DNA of 64,000 nt from Raphanus sativus (lineage: Eukaryota; Streptophyta; Magnoliopsida; Brassicales; Brassicaceae): contig NC_079515.1 of NCBI RefSeq assembly GCF_000801105.2, positions 7,254,001 to 7,318,000 on the forward strand, given 5' to 3'. The notes under the pieces were generated by a model, which saw nothing but the letters and a program-made list of their open reading frames with translations, had not been told where the DNA came from and made no database searches. The translations under genes and the position numbers were made by a program. Of the stretch, positions 37,355 through 49,749 are shown in pieces. Every line of letters starts with the position of its first letter. Position 1 is the stretch's first letter.

Positions 37355-38695
37355 TTATTGATGCATTTGTATATCACGAATTGTAGTTTCAGTAGGAATC
37401 ATATCGGAGATCATTGAATCTATATTTGTAGAAAAGTTGAGATCGACATGTAAACTTTCTCCATCTTGGAACCCTGAAATATCATACCGAATGTATCCAC
37501 CTCGTTCGTTTACCCACACCACATCATCTCGTTCGTTTTCTACTATCATATTATGGAGTATGATACATGCTTTCATAATCTTCCCAACCTTAACTTTATC
37601 CCAAAAAGTGTTGGATTTTTAACAATGGCAAAGCGAGCTTGCAGGACTCCAAAAGCACGCTCGACATCTTTTCGGACAGCTTCTTGACGTTGAGCAAATA
37701 AAACTGCTTGCGGACTTTGTGGTAGTGGAATAGATTGGATAAAAGTTGCCCATTTCGGGTAAATACCATCGGTGAGATATTAAGTTAAATGATACTCTCT
37801 TCCATTAACGGAGTAAGTGACTTGCGGAACTTGACCGTGTATTAAGTCATCAAAAACAGGTGAACGATCAAGAACATTGATATCATTAAAGGTACCTGGA
37901 GATCCAAAAAATGCATGTCATATCCAGAGATCATATGAAGCAACTGCCTCTAAAACGATTGTTGGTTTATCCGAACCTCGAGAATATTGTCCTTTCCAAG
38001 TGGTGGGACAATTCTTCCACTCCCAATGCATACAGTCGATGCTTCCTATCAATCCGGGAAATCCACAATGCTCTCCAATATAAAGTAGGCGTTGAAGATC
38101 AGCTTTTGTTGGTCTTCTTAGATACTCATCGCCGAACAATTGAATTATTCCTTCAACAAAATTTTCCAAACATGACCGACTTGTACTTTCAGCGAGGCGG
38201 AGGTATTTGTCGACAGTATCAGCAGCACTACCATATGCCAAGAGACGAATGGCTGCTGTACACTTTTGTAGTGGAGAGAGACTAAGCCTTCCGAGAGCAT
38301 CTCTCTTTTGTCGAAAGAATTCAACTTCATTGGAGAGTCGATCAACGATATGCATGAACAATGGTTTGTTCATTCTAAAACGTCGTCGGAATAGATGACC
38401 TTGGTATGTTGCAGTTTCGCTGAAATAATCATTCCACAAGCGTAGATCGCCTTCTTCACGATTTCTTTAAATATATTGTATTTTTTTCTGATGTTGGTTT
38501 TTTTCCTTCATTACCATTATTAATGGCAACATTCTCGAGAGCTTGATCGAAATATTGATCGAAACGTTGATCAAGACGTTGATCAAAACATTGATCAAAA
38601 AATTGATCAAAATATTGATCAAAACGTTGATCAAAACTTTCGTCGGTTACTTTTTCAAAATTGTTATTAGAAGAAGATGCCATATAAGTGGGCAA
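37355..38695 (-). pseudogene. Harbinger DDE transposase (HARBI1-like), broken
   Basis: The N-terminus has MASSSNNNFEKV and a run of DQRFDQ-type repeats, then WNDYF and an HTH-like stretch (FRMNKPLFMHIVDRL). The catalytic core shows the family's acidic residues: D in GSIDCMHWEWKNCP, D in FNDINVLDRSP, and E in RKDVERAFGVLQARF. It then continues to MKACIILHNMIVENERDD. Breaks: a TGA where Trp is usual (DLWI-stop-HAFFG, near 37917), a TAA in the YHLT-stop-YLTDG region (near 37785), and a 1-base loss in a T-run near 37616 that shifts frame. A further shift separates the repeat-rich N-terminus from the core near 38450. Not functional as it stands. Confidence 0.88.
38530..38640 (-). repeat. Minisatellite in the transposase N-terminus
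   Basis: About nine units of ~12 bases, of the form GATCAAAACGTT/GATCAAAATATT. They encode Phe/Leu-Asp-Gln-Arg/Tyr/Phe repeats in the transposase frame. Confidence 0.75.
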
Positions 38696-38799
38696 ATAGT
38701 TGGAAGAGAGAAATAGTTGGAAGAGAGAAAGAATTGTGGATTTTAGAAGAGAGATAGATTGTGAATTTGGTTTCAGTTGTTATGCAAAATTATATAGAC

Positions 38800-38985
38800 A
38801 CATACAAAACTTGACACATACAAGATAAGAAAGATACAAGACTCGTGACACATACAAGACTTGACACACTCGTGACACAAAAATACAAGACTCGTGACAC
38901 ACAACAATACAAATGACCCGTGACACAAAAATACAAGACCCGTGACACAAAGATACAACAGACCCTTGACACAAACGAGTAGACA
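38800..38985 (-). repeat. Tandem repeat, GTGACACA-based
   Basis: Roughly eight irregular 20-24 base units built on CGTGACACAAAAATACAAGA within the Harbinger element, between its two genes. Open frames across it (Cys-Val-Ser-Arg-rich) are by-products of the repeat and not genes. Confidence 0.75.
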
Positions 38986-39214
38986 CAAGCATTTCCTCCT
39001 CCCATTCCGCTCCCATTGCTCCTGAAAGTAACAATAATATGAAACAGAAGAGCATTCTCATTACTTAAACATAACAAGTACATTAATATGAAACAAACAA
39101 CATTCAGAAACATGAAACAAAGAGCAAACAAGAACATGAAACAGAGAGCAAATAAGAACATGAAACAACAACGAGACTAGCATGAAACATAGAGCAAATA
39201 AGAACTGACTAAGT

Positions 39215-40045
39215 TCAGAACAACTCAGCAATGAGCTTCTTCTTTAGCGTTTCTTCATAGTCAGCGAGTGGTTCTGTTTTAGCCAGTAGACGGTCAAGTA
39301 GACCTATCTTGGCTTGCTTTTCTTTCCTACACCAATCCTCTTCTTTAACCTCCCACATACGCTGAAAGCCCTGTACCTCCTTGTCCTCTTCCAATGGCTT
39401 TTTACCGCGGCGCTTGGCAGCCTTAACACCAGGGGGCCGCTCCATTACATCAACTGATTGACCACTCACATTGTCAGTTGCGTGAGATGTTGAGGACTCA
39501 ACATCGTCCTCACCTTTTCTCTTTTTACCGGTTTTGTCCGTAGATATAAGACACCACTTCTGGTCATAGCGAAGCTCCTTCCAGGCGTGTTCCAGACTGA
39601 ACTTTTTGTTATATCTGTTGAAGTAGATAATGTGAGCTTATTTGAGAACATCATTGTCATTTTGGCCCGAAGTTTTGGCTCTTGTTGCGGTTTCATATGC
39701 TCCGCAGAACTTGCAGTCTTGATCATTGATCTTGTGCCACCGATTCTTGCAGTGCAGTTGCTCTCTTTTTTCAATGCCTACAAGCTTCGGACTAGCAGCC
39801 ATGTAGTCTGCTATTCTCTTCCAGAAGGCCCCACACTTCTGTTCGTTCGCAACAATAGCATCTTTGCTGGTGTTTAACCAAGCGCTGATGATGACCAGAT
39901 CATCTGTTGCTGTCCAAACCCTCCGTTCTTTACGCTGCGCTGGACTGTGTTGCTCGAAGTTTGCATCTTGTGTGGCTTGCGTGCCAAATAAAGGAATGGG
40001 GGAAGATTCAACGAAATTTAAATTCAAAAATGGATTGGAATCCAT
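39215..40045 (-). pseudogene. Harbinger SANT/Myb-like DNA-binding protein, one stop
   Basis: The second protein of Harbinger transposons, which binds DNA and helps the transposase enter the nucleus. The frame begins MDSNPFLNLNF and has the Trp-rich SANT module: RRVWTATDDLVIISAWLN, then WKRIADYM and CKNRWHKIN. One in-frame TAA at 39638-39640 (DVLK-stop-AHIIYFN), where Gln is likely in intact copies, breaks it. The frame then continues without shift through KKFSLEHAWKELRYDQKW and a Lys/Glu-rich coiled-coil tail to LIAELF. Plant databases often mislabel this family as 'glutathione S-transferase T3-like'. Confidence 0.88.
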
Positions 40046-41207
40046 TTTTGAATATGTCTGAAGTAATAGAGAGATGGAAGATAAGAGAGATGGAAAAGAG
40101 AGATGGAAGATAAGAGAGATGGATTCGGTTTGCGAGAGTCAGATGAGAAGAAGGCGAGTTTAATAGAGAGATATGAGAGATGCATTCATCACTCGCACAA
40201 ACAAATGGACTAGACATTTATCTAACTCATTAACCACAAAGATGTTGAAAAAATCTTAATCACAGACTTAAAGCAAGGCATCAATTACGGTTTCTAGCTA
40301 ACCATCACTTCTATTTATCACACAACCCTATTCTACCGCTAAAGAAACCATTTATTACACTTCAGAAAACATTAACTATGTATCTCAACCAAAATGTAGT
40401 TCAGTAAGAAAAAATATTAACTATGTATCTCAACCTAAAGCTTTCAATTACTAACTCAACCTAAAGCTTTCAATGAAGTCATTATAAGAAGATATTTACC
40501 TGTCTCGCGAAGACAAAATGTACTCCTCTGCTTTGAATCTGTTGCTTCGTCTTGTAGCCTCCATCCTCGCATTAAGACACAAACACACAGAAACGAATCA
40601 AATATCCAAAGAGCGAAAACAAATAGAAATAAACTAAGCTTTGATCCTTCCATCTTAATTGAAACAAATCCTAGGTGAAAGTAACTATTGTTTGATGAAT
40701 CCTTAAACCGAATCCTAGTTGTAACTATTTGATGAATCCTAGTTACAAACAAATCTATTTTCATCCATCTCAATACAGAACAAATCGAATCATATTTGAT
40801 GAATCTATCTCAATACAAAACAGAAGCTTTACCTTCGCCGAGAGAGAGCTCCATCGTCGTCGAGGAGAGGTATGTCGCCACCGATACACCTAATCGACGA
40901 GGTAGAAGGAAGGCTTCATATCCACCGAGAGAGAGCTCCCTCGCCACCAATACACCTAACCAACATATAACAAACAAAAAACGGCCGATCAGAACAATAG
41001 GATTCAAAATCCAAACACATGCAAAATCGAAGATCACAAGAAACGCTTACCTGGAGATGAGAGGAGAGCCAGCGTCGCGAGAGGTCCGTCGCCTTCTAGG
41101 AGAACCACCATCTTGATCGTCGACGCGGAACCACCGAGGGAGACGTCACCGACGATAACAGAGCCACCGAGACGAAATCGATTCGCCTTTCGTCGGGAGA
41201 GAGGATT

Positions 41208-41381
<174 letters not shown>

Positions 41382-41629
41382 CCAAGTTTAGTTTCACGCG
41401 TAACCGAAACTCCCCCCCCCTCTCATTTCTTGACACGTGCATACTAAGCAGCGTGGTTTCATTAAGCGCCGTGTTTTCTCTTTTCCTATTTTTTAATTAC
41501 ACTTAATGTTAAGCAACGCACTAACCACGCGGGTTAATGATGCTTTAACGATGTTATCGTGGGAGAGATCGGCGACTTGTTGTGTGCTTGACCTGCTTTC
41601 CAACTTTCCATTTTTATAAAGCTTCTTAC

Positions 41630-42299
41630 TAGGGCTGGGCGTTTGGGTACCCATTCGGGTTTCGGTTCACTCCATTCGGGTTTTCGGGGTTAAAGATTTC
41701 AGCCCCATTCGGATATTTCTAAATTTCGGTTCGGGTTCGGTTCGGTTCGGATCTTTGCGGGTTCGGTTCGGGTTCGGATAACCCATTTAAAATGTTTTTA
41801 AATTTTCAAAATCCATTATATACTTTACATTTTCAAAATCTATAAGAGAGATAATATATTACATATAAATTTTCATAACATATATGTCAAAATATCTTAA
41901 TTTAACATATAAATTGGTTTTCTTTGAATATTTGGATAAAAAAATCAATAGATATTTAACTATTTTTGGTGTTTTCAGTATACTTTAGCTATTTAAACAT
42001 TTACTTTTGACTATTTGCATATATTTTTCGAGTATTTTGGAAAACTTAAAGGTATCTTATATATTTTTAATATACATTATATATAAAAAATAATGTATAT
42101 ATTTAAGTATATAAGTTTATTTCGGATACATTCGGGTACCCACAATACTTCGGTTCGGATCGGGTTCGGTTTCGGTTTTTTAAATACCAAAATTTTGAAC
42201 CCATTCAGATATTTAATCAATTTTGGTTTGGGTTTGGTGCTACTTTTTTGGATCAGGTTTGGTTCGGTTTTTCGGGTTCGGATTTTTTGCCCAGCCCTA
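41630..42299. mobile_element. Non-autonomous hAT element rich in GGGTTCGG motifs, copy A (670 bp)
   Basis: Perfect 11-bp terminal inverted repeats, TAGGGCTGGGC and GCCCAGCCCTA, lie inside an 8-bp target duplication, CTTCTTAC (41622-41629 and 42300-42307). An 8-bp duplication and TAGGG ends indicate hAT. Both ends carry arrays of TTCGGGTTCGGTTCGG-type motifs around an AT-rich core. No protein is encoded. It lies 84 bp beyond the Harbinger right end. Confidence 0.85.
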
Positions 42300-42307
42300 C
42301 TTCTTAC

Positions 42308-45300
42308 TGTATAAAACATTTCAAAACGTTTGTAATCTCTACTAAATTAACAAGAAAGTGATGCAGGAAATGACGTAATTTCCTCACCAGAACCACACCA
42401 CATGCATCTATAAACTACTCAACAACACGATGTCAACGAATCGTTTAGTATTATTTTCAATAAAAACATTTTGTTTTTGTACCAATATTTACATTAATAC
42501 AAGTATAGTTTAAGCAAAGTATATATTATTATTTAATCGCAAGAGAATAGTATATAAAATTTAAAATCATTGAAGTACCCTGACAAAAAATTTAATGATT
42601 TTAAAGTGATATAATATTTGAGTAGTGACATAATCACATGGGTGTATTAAACTATTCGTTCTTACTGTATAATAGAATACAGACGATATATAGTTTTCTT
42701 TTTCGAAATAAAATTTAACATGTAAATGTTTTTTCTTGGTCAAGGGGGAACGTGCACGAAAGTGCTAATAATAATTAAACTCTTATTTTTTAAAAGTTAG
42801 GAAAAAAGAGAGTTAGGAAATCCCTAAAACAATGAACATTACAACTCACGTGCTTCATTTCGCGAGTGAACCAACTGTTTCCATCTCTACTAGAATAAAC
42901 TATCTGATCTCCACTTTCAAAATGTAGAATATTTTATAATGTAAAATTTCATTAATAATGTTACAAATGTTTATTAATATGTAATAAAAAATATGTAATA
43001 ATTCTATCTATACATAATAAAAAAGAATTATATCTATTTAAGCAATTTTAAACCCAATTTGGACCCTAGTAAAATGGTAGACCTATTAATTCTATATATA
43101 ATTTGGTTTAAGTTTTAAGAAATATGTATCACAATTAAAAATACGATAAAACTCATAAAAACCTCTAAAACCAAAATTACAGGTTTAACTGATGGATAAC
43201 CAACATATAATTTAATTTGATTTAAACTATTATTTTAAAAAAAAATTAATGTATGAATTAGATATTTGAATAAATATTATTTTGATATTATTGTATTTTA
43301 TCATATGTTGTAAACTCAACTTGTTATAAAAATTATTTAAACTGTATTTATATGTGAAATAAAAAATAGATTTTAAAACATGTTTTTGAATTTTTAATAT
43401 TGATAATATATATATACTGTATATTAAGAAACTATTGACCCATTCATCCATGAATAACCAATGATTTAAAAGTAGTTTGGTTCAATGTATGGATGGTGTT
43501 TAAAACATTGATCAAACATATTCTATTTACTTTTATTTTCTTATAATATCATTATTGTTCAAATTCTTATTAGTTTTTGTCATGGAAATAATATTCATGA
43601 AAATATAATGTTAATATTAATGTTTTCAAACACTATAACTTTAATTATTGGGCTGCATACACTCTGGAATTAGACAGTCGACAGTTTAGCCATTGAAAAT
43701 AATGGATCCCAAGCTTTTCGTCAAAAAAAGAAAAAAAAACAATGGATCACTAATATTCAGGAATTAAAATGAGAGGCTATGTACGCTTAGAAGTAGTTTT
43801 TCTTTAAAAATTGCTTAGAAGTAATTATTGTTATAGAATTTGATTTATATTTAAAATAGATCGAGTGATACAAATGTAATATTCCAAGGAATTGTAAAGG
43901 TAAATGTTAACAATGATTCTGTTTTAGTAATACTCACCAAAGTTTATTTAGTACATCCGCACCATATTTTTCTATAAATAAATATTTACTTTGTATGAAT
44001 AATTTGATCTATGCGTTCGTACAAATATTTATTTTTATTTTATCAATAATTATTTCCTTTTTTATAAATAATGTTATATATTTTCAAAATTTACTTATAT
44101 TAAAAAATATTTAATATGATATTTCGACATGCAATAATTTTATCTTATTTTTGAACTATCAATTGCATTAGCCATATTTTTTTAGAATATGATCTGTATA
44201 TCTGTATAAAAATTATTTTTTATTTTTATGATAAATTTTCTATATGATGTTTTAAAAATTAGTGTTATATATCGTGTACTTGTCACATTTATCATGGATT
44301 CACGTTAAGATGTAACTTATATGAAAATCTATGTAAATAATGTATTTACAAATTAATTTACACTTATATTTTATTTTTATATTATATGAATGATTATAAA
44401 ATAAGTTATATAAAAATAAGTAAATTTTGCTGCTGAGAGATCAATTTAGGTATGTTCAAAAATCAATTTAGGTCACTATATAAATTTTTGTTGAGTGTGT
44501 GGATTAGTATTAATTAATTTTGAGATTAATATAAATATGTTTATGATTTTTTTAGTTGATAAAAAACAATAAATGCTAAAAATTAGAATAAAATAGTCTT
44601 TCAATAGACATAATAAAAAAACTAAGAGATGTCGTGACAAAGAGAGAGATGTGAGACATGTGATTGCTAGCCATAGGATCAAAAAATAATCAATGGTCAC
44701 GATTGCTATCCTTGTGTTTGAGAGATTGATCAATAAAAAAGAAGAAAATAAATAAATAAAACATTAATTTGTGGCATTTGGATTGAAATCAATCAATGGT
44801 CTAAAATTAACTCATTAGAAAACTGTTTTTTTCATATAATAATAATTTATATATAATTTCGACCAAAAAATAAAATATATAACTAATGTAGTTATTGTTT
44901 GGAGGTAAAGATTAAAAAAAAAGATTGAAAATTTTATAAATTTTTAAGTTATGAATCAATTTTATAAGGTTTAGACTATGATTAGGATATGGAGTTTGAG
45001 AATTAGGGTATGAAATATAATGATATATAACTTTAATAAAATGACTAGATTTCATTTTATAATTATTTTTATAAAAAGACATTTATGTAAAGTATATATA
45101 TATATATAAATAAATTTAAAATGCATTTATGCAAAGTACAAACATAGTGTTTTGGTTTAGATTTAAGATTTTAAACTTTAGAATTGAAGTTAAAATATTG
45201 AAAAGTTTAAAGTTCAAAGATTTTTAGTTAAAGTTTAGGGTATATGATTAGTTTAAGATTAGTTTTTAAGTTTGGAGATTAGAATAACGGTTTGATTATA

Positions 45301-45600
45301 GGGTTTGAAGGTTGAAGGTTTGAGGTATTGATTTTTGGTTTAAGATTAATTTTTGAATTGATCAAAAAAAAAGACTAATTTTTGAAAATATTAATTTTGA
45401 ATTTCTGTTTAAGATCTGAAGTTAAATTTAAGATTTGATATTAAAATATTAGAATTTAAAGTTTTTGTTTAGAGTTTAGGGGTTGTGACTAAAATTTTGG
45501 TTTTGGGGTTTAGGGTTTAAGATTTTTAGAGGCAAATAAAATAGAGAAAGAGGAAAAGTGAAAGAAGAATGAAAGAAAAAATCAATTATTTTTCCGCTTT
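42308..45600. other. Long AT-rich intergenic region
   Basis: No supported gene. A CACGTG box occurs at about 42849. 44990-45540 has many TTTAGGGTTTAAG/GATTTAAGATTTT motifs, typical of the interior of non-autonomous CACTA or MITE-like elements. Open frames at 43230-43451 and 44476-44733 look random. Confidence 0.5.
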
Positions 45601-45690
45601 AGTTTTGTATAGCGTTTTAAAACTAAAACTGCTATGTATACTTTGTTTCCAAAAATTATTTGCAGAATTAAAATCGGACCAGCTAATGTA

Positions 45691-45996
45691 AACGCTATCT
45701 AAAAGTAAGAGGAATATCAACTATAGCACAACTGTAAAAAATGCTATTCCGGTCTGTTATTAAAACTCATTTTTCTTGTAGTGGTAGTAGGTGAGAGAAG
45801 GTAAAAGTATCTAAACTAACAAATTTCTAGAAACGGCTATGCAAACGCTATCTAAAAGTAAGAGGAATATCAACTATAGCACAACTGTAAAAAATGCTAT
45901 TCTGGTCTGTTATTAAAACTCATTTTTCTTGTAGTGATAGTAGGTGAGAGAAGGTAAAAGTATCTAAACTAACAAATTTCTACTAACGGCTAGTAT
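45691..45996. mobile_element. CACTA transposon terminus, tandemly duplicated
   Basis: Two direct copies of a 153-bp unit (45691-45843 and 45844-45996) differ at only a few bases. Each contains TTTTTCTTGTAGTG, the complement of the CACTACAAGAAAAA end of En/Spm-CACTA elements, with GTG ending at 45783 and 45936. No opposite CACTA end could be found to the left, so the element's other boundary is unknown. Confidence 0.65.
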
Positions 45997-46532
45997 ACTA
46001 TGGTTCTGAGTGAAAAATATTGCTAGCGTTAATGAAGTGGAGTAAATGTTTTCTTCTGCTCAATTAATCCATTTCTAGTCAATCAAGTGAAACATCTTTT
46101 CCTCCTGTTTCCTCTGATCACTATTTTGAAAAAAGAAAAGAAAAACATATACATTTTTGCACTAACTCAAACAAGAGAAAATACATTTAAGCCATGTTTG
46201 TTAGTCGATCGTAGCGGCTGACAGAAACGACTGAAAATTGTTAATCAATTTGTGTTCGACTGGTAACCGGTGTAAAAATCAGAAAATACAGCGTCAGATT
46301 TATTGACGGAATCGGTGATATTTGTGTCGCCAAATTAAATAGTGTCAGTGTTCCTCCTTTCTCTCTATTAGATGCGATATAGAAACAATGATTTCTTCCA
46401 CTTTTCTTCTTCTTTCCGTTTTATTTTCTTTTCTTTATAAAGTCGCAAGTCGCTATCGCCACGACCTAACAAGGAACATGGCTTTACTCTATTTTACTCT
46501 CATTCTCATTTTTATTTTCCCTCTGATTTCCA
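45997..46532. other. Spacer between CACTA terminus and LINE
   Basis: No supported feature. Sequence is AT-rich with pyrimidine tracts near 46360-46440 and 46490-46530. Confidence 0.4.
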
Positions 46533-48860
46533 TTTTTTTTTTTTTTTGAAAAAGGGCTTTCATATTAAATTATAAACGGTTACAAGCTAAGACCGAAAGT
46601 CTTACAATTTGAAAAAGTTTACACGAGACAAGTCTCATGAGCAATTTTTCCCCAAACCAATGCAACAAAGGAATGGGTAGAGAAGATAGACCAGTAATGG
46701 TATGAAACCATAACCTAGTGAGAGGAACCTCGGCCACGGCGACCTCGCTTACCTCTCCCTCGGACCGTCTACCATTCCATATTATGGTATTTGATAGGAG
46801 CCTTTGATTCCCTGCCACCTCTTATTAAGCTGAACTGTGAAGAAGGATCAATTTCAACTTCATCAACATCATCTCCAAGCACTGCAAAATGAGAAGGACT
46901 CTCAAATGCACAGTGAAAAGGTGATGCGGTAAAGGCACTAACACCGGATGATCCCAGGGCCACGTTGTTGGTAATGTTTGATGGAGAGTACTCCATAATC
47001 TGTGCGTTAATAAGAGTAGAGTGTAAATCTACTAATGTGGAAGGAGGGGTAATTGCGTTTAGCATATTAGCGGGCTTCTCATGTTGTAAATGAGAAGAAG
47101 GTGATAGAGATCCAGATAATGTGTTGCATGTTCCTTGGTCAAAGTCTGAACGATAAGAGTGATGCGCAGAAGCGCCATGATCAGCTACTAGTAGTTGATG
47201 ACTGGGCTCGACAATATCATTATCCTCTGAACCCTGAGTACCTTGAGTCACAGGAGCATCAAGTTCTGCAGTAGAGATATGGAGATTAGCATTAACCTTT
47301 GGAGTTGTTGGGTTGGCATTTGGTGATGATTTTGCAGTCATTGAATCCCTTTGTTGGAGAATAACATCAATATCCACCACATGTATGTCAGAGCGATCAT
47401 CTTTTGTTTCTTGCTGCTGCAAATTTTCCGGCTTAGAGGTCAGAAGGCACCGCTTTTCTTTGTGGCCAAGATTTCCACATCTTTCACACTTAGATGGTAT
47501 CCATGTGTATTCAACCTCAACAAGAAATATACTACCTTGTTTATCATCAAGTGCAATAATTTTGGGGAAATCTTTATCAAGCTCCATCTCAACTAATACC
47601 TTTGCTTCACCCATTGTGGTAGGATCGAGTTGAGGTTTGTGGGTAAGGATGGGTTCACCAAGGCCTGATGCCACATGACTTATCCCCAAACAAGAGTAAC
47701 AACAATCTGGAATGTTCTTTAGGTTGACCTAGAGTGGAAGTGTGGAGATTTCCGTCATTTTAAAAGAGTCTTCTGGAGTCCATGGCAAGACGAAAAGCAA
47801 GCAGTCATCGATATGCCATATCCCTCTCTGAATTACCCAATGACGAGTAGGCTCATGAGGAATATGAAACATGTAGGTCGACTCACCAATCTTCTTGCAG
47901 CTTATTTTACAGCTTCTTCCCCAAATGCGATTAGCCACTGCATGGACCAGACACCAGGTGGTAGAGTACACCTATGGAACTTGCCTATGATATACTCATC
48001 CTTATTTTCAGGACCAAGCTTCAACACCTTCGAAGGAATAGAGATATGTGGCGTACCATCAAGTCTGTATGTCGGAGTGGCCGCACGATATAGATTCCTC
48101 GATTGAGGGCTCAATCTCGCAGCCCACGGAAATCTGATTTTACCATCAGCTTTTAACTCCGGAGGTGGAAGCTTCTCAATAGGAAGCTGGAGAGTACGAG
48201 ATTGGCGGCTGCTCTTTGGTTTTTTATTTAAGATCTCATCATTCAGAGACGACCATAGAGAAGCTAACTGATTCCCAACAATTGCAGGGTCATAATCACG
48301 AGGGGTGCTAGGTTCAGGGGGGTAGCAGGAGGTTGAAAGAGTAGTGGTTTTGCCCAAGCTCCCAAGGTGGGGACAAATTTAGCTGGTGCTTGCATTCTAT
48401 TTTCCGGAGACACATATTGATTGTGAGGAACATTAATACAGTCATCTTGATGAGAAGAGACTTGAATGATATCACTGTCTGAGGCAATGGAGCTTTCAGG
48501 CTCTGAGATCATGTTTATCAAGGCTGGAGAAACCGTTGATGAAGTCGTGGAAGAAGCAAGACTCGTATCCAACAACGCAAACGAAGACGTCATAGCCTGT
48601 GTGTTGACGACTTCAAGGGCTTTAGTGCTTGCGACCGTCAAAGCCAACGAAGTTGTCGACGACGAAGCAGAGGTTATGGTCGTTGACAAGGCCGACGACA
48701 GAGCCAGAGAAGTAGATTCGACAGCAAGAGCGCAGGAGATACTTTGGTTTTCCGACGACAATGGCGGAGGAGCTTCGATTTTGAATTCCATGGAAACTTA
48801 TGGAGAGAATATGGAGGAGAGGAGTGGAGAGGACGACGCTTGTTTACTCTTGTTTACTCC
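46533..48860 (-). mobile_element. LINE-derived element with ORF1 but no ORF2
   Basis: The 3' end on the minus strand is a 15-base A tract (T-run 46533-46547 on the plus strand) after a typical plant LINE 3' region. The ORF1-like gene occupies most of the rest. About 240 bases separate the end of ORF1 from the A tract, with no reverse transcriptase or endonuclease in between. LINEs normally carry ORF2 there, so a large internal deletion is inferred. The 5' end near 48860 is approximate, and no convincing target duplication was found. Confidence 0.7.
46769..48791 (-). pseudogene. LINE ORF1-like protein (DUF4283, zinc knuckle), broken
   Basis: Starts MEFKIEAPPPLSSEN at 48791 with a long Ser/Thr/Ala-rich region. 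A frameshift in a C-rich tract near 48315 leads to PSTPRDYDPAIVGNQLASLW. The DUF4283 nucleic-acid-binding region follows (IGESTYMFHIPHEPTRHWVIQRG, FVLPWTP), with a stop at the usual PLWVNL position (TGG to TAG near 47729). Then a CX2CX4HX4C knuckle (CERCGNLGHKEKRC, about 47440-47490) and a Thr/Ser-rich tail. At least one further shift lies near 47960. It binds RNA in intact elements; here it is dead. Confidence 0.8.
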
Positions 48861-49640
48861 ATGTTTTCCATTTCTTTATTTTACTCTTGTTTACTCCATG
48901 TTTACCAGTCATATGTGCAATTGGTATTAAATTTTAGTTAGATAATTATGTTTTATTTAAAAAGTAACATTTATCATTTTTGATACTCATTTTTAGATTT
49001 TTTTGGATGAGGATGCTCTTAGATTGTGATTCGTGACTTTATGTTATTTATAGAATAAATAATCAAAGAAACAAATCAATTACTCTTATTTATTATGAAA
49101 TTTCTCCAATCAGGTGAAAAAACATTTACTCCTTTTAGGATGTGATTGGTAAACAAATGACATAACTAGGTGAAAAAAAGAAAAAAAGGAAAAAAAGAAA
49201 AATATGTTACTCTCGTTTCCTCTTTATTTTAGTTGTGAGATAGTTAATCAAAACTAAGACATTATTCTTTTATTTTCATTTTCACTTGACTGGTGAAGAA
49301 AAGTTGGAACGTAAATGTCAAATCGAGAGTAAAATTTTACTCTAAAACTTAAATCTATTTTTTCTTCTATAATTCTCACAAAAATATTCTATAATTGAGT
49401 AATTATAAAATAGAAAATAGAATAATTCTATAATAGAATAAACCATTAAATGAAAATTTATTTTATAATAAAATTACTCTATATTGTGAAAATTATAGAG
49501 ATAAAATATGTTTTAGTTGGAGATGTCCTAGTTAGTACATACGGTCACACCCTTGGTCTATGTACTTGTAATTTAGAATAGGTAAAAAATGAAAAGTAAA
49601 ATTAACTAAAACTGCCGCTTCGCATCTCGTGAATCATTTG
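48861..49640. other. Spacer with MITE-like ends
   Basis: Contains GGATGAGGATGCTCTTA near 49008-49022, which resembles a Harbinger-type MITE right end, and a run near 49340-49530 ending TTGGAGATGTCCTAG, another common plant MITE end. Partner ends were not identified, so neither is called as an element. No gene. Confidence 0.4.
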
Positions 49641-49674
49641 ACTGGCAGCTAGTGACGCGCGTAATTAAATAATG

Positions 49675-49749
49675 CACGTGCCCAACCACGTGTCGAACCG
49701 CCAAAAGAAACGCCACACGAATAAATCGCACTGCACGACGATGCACGTG
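49675..49749 (+). promoter_or_regulatory. Cluster of three G-boxes upstream of JAZ3
   Basis: CACGTG occurs at 49675-49680, 49687-49692 and 49744-49749, about 380-460 bp before the JAZ3 start codon. MYC2-type bHLH factors bind G-boxes and activate JAZ genes, so a jasmonate-responsive feedback site is inferred. The motifs are seen; the binding is not. Confidence 0.65.

Noticed and set aside
38773..39161. Overlapping Cys/Val-rich open frames on the minus strand
   Set aside because: They arise from the GTGACACA tandem repeat inside the Harbinger element and have no domain.
46500..48910. Target duplication around the LINE (TTTCCATTT-like match)
   Set aside because: Only a 9-base match in pyrimidine-rich sequence; not distinguishable from chance.
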